From contig NZ_CP048409.1 in assembly GCF_010448835.1 (NCBI RefSeq), forward strand, positions 2,984,001 to 3,048,000: 64,000 nt of DNA, given 5' to 3'. The stretch comes from Draconibacterium halophilum (GTDB lineage Bacteria > Bacteroidota > Bacteroidia > Bacteroidales > Prolixibacteraceae). A program made the translations under genes and the position numbers. Positions 45,055 through 53,590 of the stretch are shown here, in pieces. Below the pieces are notes generated by a model, which worked only from the letters and a program-made list of their open reading frames with translations, made no database searches and was not told the origin of the DNA. Position 1 is the stretch's first letter. Each line of letters opens with the position of its first letter.

Positions 45055-45986
45055 GACTGCCCCTCCTCTTCAATTATTGTTGTCTTGGTGATTACATCAT
45101 CCAATGTATATTCTACTTCCAGAATTTCAACATTATTTAATTGATTAGAGATGATTGCTTTATCATTCTCGGGAAGGATAAGCCAAATATTGGCAATAAA
45201 AGCCCCCATTGTTGCCGAGTCGGCTTTTACCGAAACAGTTCGTTTTCCTTCAACAGGAAGGCCGGTTGCCGGACTGATTATTTTCCGCTCCTTCATTCCT
45301 TCGCCATCATCGCGAATATACACGGTTCCGGTTGTGTAAACGGTTTGCCCTGAGACTTCAAAAACATGCGCAAATTCGCTTGGCTGCTGTTGATTTCGGA
45401 TTCCCAATGGCCAGTCTGTTCCGGCAGGATGTTTTCCCAGCGCCAAAACAACATCTTCCTCAAAACTGATAATGGCATCTTTAACATCAAGATCGATTAA
45501 TAATGGTTTGATTAAATCGAGCGCAAAACCTTTTTCAATTGCACCAAAATCCAACTCTACCCCGTCCTCTTTAAAACGAAGTTTCTTATTCTCGATGTCA
45601 AGTTCAATTTTATCAAAACCACATTTTTTCCTTGCTTCTTGCAGCTCGTTTTCTTCTACATTTTCCTTTTCTACCCAAAGCGATTGTAGTGGAAACATCG
45701 TTATATCGAAAGCTCCCTGGCTCATCTGGTTAAAATCATTTGCAATTGTCAGAATTTCCCACAATTCGCCGGGAACTTCCATCCAAACGTCTTTTCCCGT
45801 TTGATTAAGCTCGTGTATGTCAGACAATAAACTAAACCTGCTGATCGTACTTTCCAGCTGTTCAATTTCTGCTTTTATTTGTTGAAATATTATTTTTGCA
45901 TTAACGGCTTCAAGGTTGGGGAGCACCACGTCGCAATGACTGCCAAAGGCCAGAAAAGTATCACTAAAAATAGTAGGTTCTGTCAT
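45051..45986 (-). CDS. ApbE-like FAD:protein FMN transferase homologue with altered active site
   Basis: A 311-residue protein from ATG 45986 (a longer frame to 46016 adds an unlikely leader). The ApbE fold is seen in SRFSLLSDIHELN, LWEILTIANDFNQMSQGAFDITMFPL and DFGAIEKGFALDL. Three usual active-site patterns differ: the GG of the FMN/Mg loop reads SFEEDVV, the HIIDP motif reads KIISP, and the Asp of the closing DA.ST motif reads MGAFIAN. No signal peptide is seen, though typical ApbE proteins are exported. It may be inactive or have another role. First gene of the operon. Confidence 0.8.
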   Translation of the reverse strand: MTEPTIFSDTFLAFGSHCDVVLPNLEAVNAKIIFQQIKAEIEQLESTISRFSLLSDIHELNQTGKDVWMEVPGELWEILTIANDFNQMSQGAFDITMFPLQSLWVEKENVEENELQEARKKCGFDKIELDIENKKLRFKEDGVELDFGAIEKGFALDLIKPLLIDLDVKDAIISFEEDVVLALGKHPAGTDWPLGIRNQQQPSEFAHVFEVSGQTVYTTGTVYIRDDGEGMKERKIISPATGLPVEGKRTVSVKADSATMGAFIANIWLILPENDKAIISNQLNNVEILEVEYTLDDVITKTTIIEEEGQS

Positions 45987-46016
45987 TCTCTTAGTTTTAT
46001 AGTTCGAGTAAAGCAC

Positions 46017-46337
46017 TAAATTAAAAAAGTAAGCGAAATTTTAAGACCTTCACTCGAACAAATACAAAGCCATTATTAATTTATATTCCTTCTTTTTAAC
46101 CTGAAAAATTAATAATATTTTTCACACGAAGTGTTGACGATTGAAAATCTTGATGATACATGTTTTTATTAAAGCAGCCCACTGATTTTCAATGTCTAGG
46201 TTAACCCTGACAAATAATTGAAAAACAATTATTTCGTCAGCCCCGCGGGTAGTTAATTCATCAAAATGAATTAATCAGTTAATAAAACAGGTACAAAAAA
46301 AGGCAGGAAAATCCTGCCTTATCTATCAATGTTATTT
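46017..46337. other. Intergenic region with two tandem AT-rich hairpins
   Basis: A 320-bp gap between operons. Hairpin A: 46207-46220 with 46226-46240 (about 14 bp, one bulge, A-rich loop). Hairpin B: 46253-46261 with 46266-46274 (perfect 9 bp, loop CAAA). A separate terminator lies at 46293. No ORF is supported. The rest up to the ApbE-like gene should contain that operon's promoter, but I find no clear consensus. Confidence 0.5.
46293..46320 (-). terminator. Terminator of the DUF1080-Gfo operon
   Basis: A 9-bp stem (46300-46308 with 46312-46320) has a T tract on the minus strand, 17 bp after the stop of the oxidoreductase at 46338. Confidence 0.85.
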
Positions 46338-47681
46338 CTATATTTTTGGTTCCCAACTGGGATCGTACTCTCTGCCCCATAATTTCATGGCCTCGCGATC
46401 GTACATAATTCCTGTTTTATCGCAGATATCAAATCCATGTCCTATCCGGTAAGCTGCGTTTGAATAATGCACCATTGTCTGGCTAATCGCGCCTTCCAGA
46501 ATATGTGAATTTAACTCACCATTACCACGAATTCCATTAAACCAGTTTTGTACATGTTTTGTAGACATATCGCCACCTCCACCAAGAGCAGTGCCTGCTT
46601 CCTGCGAGGCAGAAACGCTGTCTTTAACAACTTTTCCTCCACGATCATAGAGAACGTATTTTCCACGGTCGACAAATACAGTTCCCTCGCTTCCGTATAT
46701 AATGGTTCCGCGGCCTCCCATACCGTAAGTATTATGACCATTACGGCTGCGACCGTCCCATTTAATAACTTTGTCGTCACCAAAAAGGAATGTAGCATCC
46801 ATGGTGTCGTACATTTCCCAACCGTCGTCGAAAAAATGGCGCTTGCCGGCTTCAACATGCACATTATTTGGTAAACCTACCTGTAATGCCCAACGGGCAA
46901 CATCAAGCTCGTGTGTTGCATTATTTCCGGTTTCCCCTGTTCCGTAATTCCAACCGTACCAGTGCCAGTTATAATCCCAGGTTTCCTCGGTATATTCGCG
47001 ATGAACTGCAGGCCCCTGCCATATTTCCCAATCAAGTCCGGTTGGTACTGCCGCTTTTTTCTGAACAGGCACTTCACCTCTTTGGTTGATGTAAAATGCC
47101 ACCGCTCTGTACGGAACGCCAATCACTCCGTTATGAATTTCGTTAATAATTTCGTTCGTATGATTTGATGAACGCTGCTGGTTCCCCATCTGAACAACTT
47201 TGTTATATTTTTCCGCTGCTTTAACGATCATCTCATTTTCGTACATGTTGTGGCTGCAGGGCTTCTCAACATAAACGTGCTTACCGGCTTGCATAGCCAT
47301 AACCGACCCCGGAGTATGCCAATGATCGGGAGTTGCATTGATAATACAATCCACATCCTTATCATCAAGTATTTTTCGGAAATCGTTTTCCAGTTTTGGC
47401 GTGTAATCAATATGCTTTGAAAAGCGCTCGGCAGCGTTTTTACGTTGGTGCTCCATTACATCGCACAGGTATTTTAATTCTACATTACTTTCTTTATCTG
47501 CAATTGGTGCAAAATAAGCCCCCAAACGACGCCCAAGTCCCATAATGGCGACATTAAGTTTGTCGTTGGCACCTAAAATTTTACTGTAACTTTTTGCCGA
47601 CATGCCCATTGCAGTTCCACCAACGGCAACACCGGCTGCTCCTGCCGATACCTTTTTTAAAAAATCTCTTCTGTTAGTCAT
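46338..47681 (-). CDS. Gfo/Idh/MocA oxidoreductase, Tat-exported (operon with DUF1080)
   Basis: A 447-residue protein with a Tat leader (TNRRDFLKKVSAGAAGVAV). The nucleotide-binding region is VAIMGLGRRLG. HVYVEKPCSHNMYENEM carries the conserved Glu-Lys-Pro, and PDHWHT and NATHELDVARWAL are active-site segments of the exported branch. It should oxidise a glycoside hydroxyl in the periplasm. The DUF1080 gene ends 3 bp before its start, so the two are clearly co-expressed. It is a different subfamily from the oxidoreductase at 42781. Confidence 0.92.
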   Translation of the reverse strand: MTNRRDFLKKVSAGAAGVAVGGTAMGMSAKSYSKILGANDKLNVAIMGLGRRLGAYFAPIADKESNVELKYLCDVMEHQRKNAAERFSKHIDYTPKLENDFRKILDDKDVDCIINATPDHWHTPGSVMAMQAGKHVYVEKPCSHNMYENEMIVKAAEKYNKVVQMGNQQRSSNHTNEIINEIHNGVIGVPYRAVAFYINQRGEVPVQKKAAVPTGLDWEIWQGPAVHREYTEETWDYNWHWYGWNYGTGETGNNATHELDVARWALQVGLPNNVHVEAGKRHFFDDGWEMYDTMDATFLFGDDKVIKWDGRSRNGHNTYGMGGRGTIIYGSEGTVFVDRGKYVLYDRGGKVVKDSVSASQEAGTALGGGGDMSTKHVQNWFNGIRGNGELNSHILEGAISQTMVHYSNAAYRIGHGFDICDKTGIMYDREAMKLWGREYDPSWEPKI

Positions 47682-47684
47682 AGG

Positions 47685-49031
47685 TTATAAATTTCTTATT
47701 TTTAAACTTCTAAAATGAACAGTGTCATGGTGGTCCTGTAAAAGAATTGGACCTTTTTCGGCCATTCCGAAACCTTCAAAACCGGCGTATTTACTGCGTG
47801 CTACAAGAGCTTTATAAATATTATCGCCACGAGTATATTCTACTACTTTTCTTCCGTTCAGCCAATGTTGTACTTTTCCACATGGATAAACCACAACTCG
47901 CCCGCGATTCCATTCGTTGGGCCCTTTTGTAAAACGTCTTTCTTTGCTCGAAGGTATCAGGTCGTAAAGCGACGACATAGTGCGGTTACCCACTACTCCT
48001 TTTTTAGCATCAGGATGCTTCTCATCATCCAAAATCTGATATTCCAATCCTATGCTGGGGCCGTTATTACCAAGTCCGTATTTCACACCACTATTCGCAC
48101 CATCCGTATACATAAAATCAAATTTGAATTCGAAAGGGCCAAATTCTTCTTTGGTAATAATATCTCCTCCTTTTTTACTGGAATCCTGACGACTTGACAA
48201 AATGGTTAAGACACCATTTTTTACTTGCCAACCTTGTTCAGGAAATTCCCCGGTATTTGCATTCTTCCAGCAATCGGTTGATTGTCCATCAAATAAGAGA
48301 TGGAAGCCTTGTTTCTTTTCCACAATGTTCAAGTTGTTGGCAACAAGGTTTTCCACATGAATGTCAGAATAAAAATCTGGCACCAGGTTTTCAGTTTTTA
48401 TGCGAATATTTCGCCATTTTATTTGCTCGCCTTCCTTTTCTTTATTATTTCCGATTCCATGTACCTGAAGTGCAATAAAACCTTCGGAGGTCATATCATC
48501 GATAACATGAGCAACCGGAATATCGTTTAACCATGTACGAATTGAGTTTCCAATACACTCAATGCGATATTTATTCCAATGTCCCATTTTCAAGGCTTTT
48601 CGCGCATCGGGATTAAGGTCAAGCGGATACAGCCACCCACGACGTGCTTCGTCGTAGATACCTGCACTCCAGGCACGTTCAGATGGGTCAACCTCGCATT
48701 GATAACCATGTACTCTCCCGTTGTTATAATCGGGCAGACTTAAACTTCTGAATTGAATGCCGGAATTCATATTAGGCTCTACCAGTAATTCCACTTCAAA
48801 AACAAAATCGCTGTAATTTTTTTCAGTACATAAAAATGAGTTTGGCGTACCGGCAACCGTGGTTCCAACAATTTCCCCGTCAACCACTTCGTATTCTGCT
48901 TCACCGTTACGTTGTATCCATCCATCAAGGTTTTCACCATTAAATAGATTTTCCCATCCATCCTGGGCGTTTGCGTTTGTTACTAAAATTGTAGAAATCG
49001 TAAGAAATAAGATCGAAATAAAGTTTTTCAC
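47685..49031 (-). CDS. Double DUF1080 (3-keto-disaccharide hydrolase-type) protein, exported
   Basis: A 448-residue protein with a signal peptide (~1-22, TNANAQ). Two DUF1080 jellyroll domains stand in tandem: ~25-215 (LFNGENLDGW, NSGIQFRS, GYQCEVDPS) and ~245-448 (LLFDGQSTDCW, NSGVKYG, GLEYQILDD). DUF1080 members cut 3-keto-glycosides by hydrolysis or elimination after an oxidoreductase has made the keto group. That fits the adjacent Gfo/Idh gene. A good promoter is present upstream at 49093-49121, so this is the first gene of the operon. Confidence 0.9.
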   Translation of the reverse strand: MKNFISILFLTISTILVTNANAQDGWENLFNGENLDGWIQRNGEAEYEVVDGEIVGTTVAGTPNSFLCTEKNYSDFVFEVELLVEPNMNSGIQFRSLSLPDYNNGRVHGYQCEVDPSERAWSAGIYDEARRGWLYPLDLNPDARKALKMGHWNKYRIECIGNSIRTWLNDIPVAHVIDDMTSEGFIALQVHGIGNNKEKEGEQIKWRNIRIKTENLVPDFYSDIHVENLVANNLNIVEKKQGFHLLFDGQSTDCWKNANTGEFPEQGWQVKNGVLTILSSRQDSSKKGGDIITKEEFGPFEFKFDFMYTDGANSGVKYGLGNNGPSIGLEYQILDDEKHPDAKKGVVGNRTMSSLYDLIPSSKERRFTKGPNEWNRGRVVVYPCGKVQHWLNGRKVVEYTRGDNIYKALVARSKYAGFEGFGMAEKGPILLQDHHDTVHFRSLKIRNL

Positions 49032-49092
49032 TTTTATTAGATTTTAGTTTTAATTGGTTTATTATTTAAATCGTGTACGAACACGACAGCAG

Positions 49093-49121
49093 CAAATTTA
49101 ATCAATTTTTAGAGTCTGCAA
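49093..49121 (-). promoter_or_regulatory. Promoter of the DUF1080-Gfo operon
   Basis: On the minus strand TTG (49121-49119), an 18-bp spacer and TAAATTTG (49100-49093) match the consensus, giving a leader of about 55 bases to the ATG at 49031. Confidence 0.65.
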
Positions 49122-49160
49122 TAAGATTGTTGTAGAATTCAAAAATAATTTCAGCGGAAT

Positions 49161-49190
49161 AAAAAAGCCCCGATAAATATTATCGAGGCC
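49161..49190 (-). terminator. Terminator of the S9 peptidase gene
   Basis: A 10-bp stem (49167-49176 with 49180-49189, one mismatch/G-U pair) has a T6 tail on the minus strand just past the stop at 49213. Confidence 0.82.
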
Positions 49191-49212
49191 TGTAAAATTT
49201 TTTAACACTTCT

Positions 49213-51318
49213 TTATTTTATCCCTAACTGATCGAAAATAAACGCATATTCCAGCGCTGTTTCTTTTATCCATTCAAAACGCCCGGAGGCTCCTCCATGG
49301 CCGTAATCCATATTTATGTGAAATAGCAATGGATTCTCATCAGTTTTCAATTCGCGTAATTTGGCTACCCATTTAGCCGGTTCCCAATATTGAACCTGCG
49401 AGTCGTGTAATCCGGTTGTTACCAGCAATGCCGGATAATCTTTCGCTTCCACATTATCGTAGGGCGAATACGCAAGCATGTAATAATAATACTTTTCAAT
49501 TTTTGGGTTTCCCCATTCATCGAATTCACTTGTAGTAAGCGGAATACTTTCGTCGAGCATGGTAGTAACAACATCAACAAACGGAACAGCGGCAATAACT
49601 CCTTTGTACAACTCGGGGCGAAGATTTATACAAGCGCCCATTAAAAGTCCGCCGGCACTTCCGCCCATGGCAAATAATTTTTCGGAGTTGGTGTATCCAT
49701 CATCAATCAGGAATTGAGCACAGTCATTAAAATCGGTAAAAGTGTTCATCTTTTTCAGCAATTTACCGTCTTCGTACCACTGGCGACCATTAATTTGGCT
49801 TCCACGAATATGTGCAATCGCATAAACAAAACCACGATCGAGCAGAGGTAAACGCGCTAAAGAAAAGCTTGGATTGTTTGTAATTCCATACGAACCATAT
49901 CCATATAACAACGCTGGATTATTGCCATTTTTTTCCATGCCTTTTTTATATACAATCGACATCGGAATTTTTGTTCCGTCGCCAGCTGTTGCGTAAATAC
50001 GTTTGGTTTCGTAATCATTCTTGTTAAAACCTCCGAGCACTTCCTGTTGCTTGAGTAACTTGCGCTCTTTTGTTTTCAGGTTATAATCGTAAATCGAATT
50101 CGGAGTGGTCATCGAAGTGTAGCTGAAACGGAAAACATCGGTATCAAAATCGAGGTTTACATTCGGACTAACCGTATACACTTCTTCATCAAAATCAATG
50201 TAGTATTCTCCACCTTTCCACGAAATTACGCGAAGTTGGTTAATACCTTCTATCCGTTCGGTTACTACCAGGTAATCTTTTAAAATATCAAAACCACTAA
50301 AATAAATATCGCTGCGATGTGGAATTACCTCCGTCCAATTCTCCTTTTCTGGTGCTGTAACCGGCGTTTTCATTAAACGGAAGTTCAGCGCATTTAAGTT
50401 TGTACGAATGTAAAAGTCGTTTTTAAAATGATCGACAGAATATTCCACCCCACGAACACGGGGCTGAATAATCCTGAATTCGCCTTCCGGATTATTGGCA
50501 TCCAGAAAACGGTATTCAGAAGTCAATGTACTTTCACTTCCAATGATCAGGTATTTTTGAGATTTTGTTTTAAAGATAAATACTGAGAATGTCTCATCGT
50601 CTTCATAATACACTTCAACATCGTCCTCAACCGGTGTTCCGATGACGTGCTTCATAATTTTCTCGGAACGAAGCGTAACATCATCTTTCAATGTATAATA
50701 AACCGTTTTATTATCGTTGGCCCAAATGGCACTCCCGGTTGTCAGAGGAATGGCATCGGGTAAAACTTCGCCGGTTTCCAGATTTTTAAAATAAATCGTG
50801 TATTTCCTTCGACTTACAGTATCTGTTCCGTAGGCAATCATTTTGTTGTCGGGACTAACCGACAATCCGCCTAGCATAAAAAAGTCCTGTCCTTCTGCCA
50901 AACGATTCTCGTCGAGTATTACTTCCTCTTCCGCATCAAGATTCCCTTTCTTCCGGCAATTTACATTGTATTCTTTACCGGGTAACTGTTTGTAGTAATA
51001 GTAGTAACCATTCTTCTTGTAGGGTACCGACTCGTTTTCCGGTTTAATTTTCGACTTTATTTCCTCAAACAATTTTTCCTGAAGCGGTTCGGTATGTTTC
51101 ATCACAGCATCTTTGTAAGCATTTTCAGCTTCCAAATGTGCAATCACTTCAGGGTTTTCGCGCTCGTTCATCCAGTAATAATTGTCAATGCGCGTATGAC
51201 CATGTATCGTAAGTTCTTTCATCATCTTTTTTGCAACAGGTGGCTCTGGCTTCTCGTTCGAAGTACATGCCACTAAAAATAGTCCCCAAATAAAACTCAA
51301 ATAAATTAACTTCTTCAT
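49213..51318 (-). CDS. S9 family prolyl oligopeptidase (oligopeptidase B-like), lipoprotein
   Basis: A 701-residue peptidase with a lipoprotein leader (LFLVAC, lipid Cys ~18). A seven-bladed propeller (~80-420) is followed by an alpha/beta-hydrolase domain with Ser554 in GGSAGG, Asp639 in GLHDSQVQYWEP and His674 in YGHGGASGRF. The layout and the VQYWEPAKWVAKLR segment match oligopeptidase B/protease II (PtrB) proteins. It cuts short peptides, often after basic residues (family knowledge), on the periplasmic side of a membrane. Own terminator. Confidence 0.92.
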   Translation of the reverse strand: MKKLIYLSFIWGLFLVACTSNEKPEPPVAKKMMKELTIHGHTRIDNYYWMNERENPEVIAHLEAENAYKDAVMKHTEPLQEKLFEEIKSKIKPENESVPYKKNGYYYYYKQLPGKEYNVNCRKKGNLDAEEEVILDENRLAEGQDFFMLGGLSVSPDNKMIAYGTDTVSRRKYTIYFKNLETGEVLPDAIPLTTGSAIWANDNKTVYYTLKDDVTLRSEKIMKHVIGTPVEDDVEVYYEDDETFSVFIFKTKSQKYLIIGSESTLTSEYRFLDANNPEGEFRIIQPRVRGVEYSVDHFKNDFYIRTNLNALNFRLMKTPVTAPEKENWTEVIPHRSDIYFSGFDILKDYLVVTERIEGINQLRVISWKGGEYYIDFDEEVYTVSPNVNLDFDTDVFRFSYTSMTTPNSIYDYNLKTKERKLLKQQEVLGGFNKNDYETKRIYATAGDGTKIPMSIVYKKGMEKNGNNPALLYGYGSYGITNNPSFSLARLPLLDRGFVYAIAHIRGSQINGRQWYEDGKLLKKMNTFTDFNDCAQFLIDDGYTNSEKLFAMGGSAGGLLMGACINLRPELYKGVIAAVPFVDVVTTMLDESIPLTTSEFDEWGNPKIEKYYYYMLAYSPYDNVEAKDYPALLVTTGLHDSQVQYWEPAKWVAKLRELKTDENPLLFHINMDYGHGGASGRFEWIKETALEYAFIFDQLGIK

Positions 51319-51445
51319 GCTTTTGGTAATTAGGTGATATTATTAATATTTTCTTTAGGAAAGTTTGAAATTACACTTAAACAAGCAACTTTCAAAGTGA
51401 AATCCCATTGAAATCTAATCGATCGGATAAGGCAAAATTGCAATT

Positions 51446-53407
51446 TCACTTATTCCTGAAATTTATCTTTTGAATATTTTTCGATATTTCAATCCGGTTA
51501 TAAATCGATTCGATGATTTGATCGTATAATGTATCTTTTAAAATATAATCTTCAATATCCGCATCAATATTTGGATTATCATTTACTTCAACCACATATA
51601 CTTTATCGTTCACCAACTTCAGGTCGACACCGTACAAGCCATCACCAATCAAGGCTGCTGCTTTTAGAGCTGTTTTAACCACTTCTTCCGGAACTTCATC
51701 GATATTCACAGTCTCCGAATCTCCGGAATACTCTTCGGCCTTACCGGTCCAGTTATAAATTTGCCAATGTCCTTTCGACATGTAATACTTGCAGGCAAAA
51801 AGTGGCTGGTTGTCGAGCACACCTATCCTCCAGTCAAATTCGGAATAGAGAAACTCCTGGCAAACAATCATATCCGATTTTTTGAACAGTTGATTTATTG
51901 CATCAGAAGCCTCTTCCTTATTCTCCACTTTTGTTATTCCCAAAGAAAATGCACTATCAGGTTGCTTTAACACCAAGGGGAAATTCATCCCTTCTAAATC
52001 TTCCTTATCAAAAATGTTCTTGGTGAAAACAACCGTTTGCGGGGTTAAAATTTTGTGCTTTCTAAAAATCTCGTTCTGAAATATTTTGTTGGAACACCGT
52101 AATATCGACCAGGGATCATCGATCACAACCAAACCTTCGGCGTAGGCCATTCGTGAAAATTCGTAGGTATGGTCGTTTACATTGGTGGTTTCGCGGATAA
52201 AAAGTGCGTCGAATTCGTTTATTTTATCAAAATCATTTTGTGTAATAAACTCGGCATACAAACCTTTTAGGTTGGCCGCAGCTTTAAACTTTTGAAGCGC
52301 CCGTTTGCACGATGGTGGCGTTTCTTCTTCAGGATCAATAAGAATGGCAATGTCGTATTTATAATTGATCAGCGTGGTTTTATTAAAGCGCCGCTTACTA
52401 AAATACTTGCGCGCGAACTCGTAAATTACCTCAATTTCGCTTTCGGGCAATTTGTTTAGGCTTAGCACTTTAATTCCTTTAATTATCCATTTCTCCTGTT
52501 TAACAAAATCAATCTCAAAAAGCGGAGTCTCAAACAAAAGATAAAGTCGGTTGGCAATGGAGTTAAAACTTTTGGCGTCCGTCTGTCCGAAATAGATTTT
52601 TAGCTGAAACTTATCATCTTTTATTTTTTCCAGCGCTTTGTTTATCCATTCATCAATATCGTACGAGGTGGAATGGATAACATTCAGCATTTTAAAGTCG
52701 CGCAATGTAACCGAACTTGGAATTACACGATGACCGCGAGCAGCCGCCAGCAACGACACATAATAACCGTAGCTCTGATATTTGTATGAACTACAGAGAT
52801 TAAAAACACGCATATCGGTGCTGTTCTGGTAAACCGGGTTGCTGATGTACTCTTTTACCGAGATAACTTTAGCATTCACATCGGTAAAAGTCCACTTATG
52901 CGGTTGATTGATTACAATAATATTGGTGGTTTTTTTACGGACAACTTCAGCCCCCGTGCTAAATTCCATTTTCACCGCATCTTCTCCTCTTGTGTAATAA
53001 TCAGGAATAGTGTACAACACATTAAATCCTTGCTTTTTATACCACTCGATCAACTTCTTGTTTACAACCTGAACCTCAATTAAAATTTTACGATATTGTT
53101 TTTCTATCGCCAGGTTTTTCACATAATTCAACATGAATGTGCCTAATCCGCTATTTTGGTATTCGGGCACAACTGCTATTGAATAAATACGCAGTGCGTG
53201 TTTATATTTAAACAAAGTGAGTGCGCCAACGGAAGCTGACTTTTCACCTTCTTTCTTCTCAACTATTAATACTTCCTGAAACTTACTGTCCAGGCTGTGT
53301 CGTATACTTTTGCGGGAACTCTGTTGAAAATGCGGAAATGATTCGTTTTCCAGCTTTTCAAGGAAATAAAAATCACCGGGTTGTGATTCTCTGATATTCA
53401 AATCCAT
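51446..53407 (-). CDS. GNAT - RLAN - ATP-grasp (RimK-like) fusion ligase
   Basis: A 653-residue three-domain protein. GNAT acetyltransferase ~1-150 (IYSIAVVPEYQNSGLGTFML: acetyl-CoA-binding V...Q..G.G). RimK-like ATP-grasp N-terminal (RLAN) domain ~165-310 (INQPHKWTF...VFNLCSSYKYQS). ATP-grasp ~430-640 (PLVLKQPDSAFSLGITKV, and GVDLKLV with VVEVNDNPNI for Mg-ATP). The expected product is an N-acetylated, amide-linked small molecule or peptide, or a modified protein; the substrate is unknown. On the minus strand TAATTTTG (53431-53424) is a candidate -7 element. No neighbouring synthetase. Confidence 0.88.
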   Translation of the reverse strand: MDLNIRESQPGDFYFLEKLENESFPHFQQSSRKSIRHSLDSKFQEVLIVEKKEGEKSASVGALTLFKYKHALRIYSIAVVPEYQNSGLGTFMLNYVKNLAIEKQYRKILIEVQVVNKKLIEWYKKQGFNVLYTIPDYYTRGEDAVKMEFSTGAEVVRKKTTNIIVINQPHKWTFTDVNAKVISVKEYISNPVYQNSTDMRVFNLCSSYKYQSYGYYVSLLAAARGHRVIPSSVTLRDFKMLNVIHSTSYDIDEWINKALEKIKDDKFQLKIYFGQTDAKSFNSIANRLYLLFETPLFEIDFVKQEKWIIKGIKVLSLNKLPESEIEVIYEFARKYFSKRRFNKTTLINYKYDIAILIDPEEETPPSCKRALQKFKAAANLKGLYAEFITQNDFDKINEFDALFIRETTNVNDHTYEFSRMAYAEGLVVIDDPWSILRCSNKIFQNEIFRKHKILTPQTVVFTKNIFDKEDLEGMNFPLVLKQPDSAFSLGITKVENKEEASDAINQLFKKSDMIVCQEFLYSEFDWRIGVLDNQPLFACKYYMSKGHWQIYNWTGKAEEYSGDSETVNIDEVPEEVVKTALKAAALIGDGLYGVDLKLVNDKVYVVEVNDNPNIDADIEDYILKDTLYDQIIESIYNRIEISKNIQKINFRNK

Positions 53408-53590
53408 TTAATGCGTTATAAATCAAAATTAATTGAAACCTATTTTACACTTTAACCCCATTATACTCATTGTAGCACCAAATGCCACTTTCTTATAACA
53501 GGATCAATAAAATGAATATGCTTTCCTATTTTATTGACAAGCAAAAATACAATAATGAAACATTAATTCCGATATTTGTCAGCTGTAATT

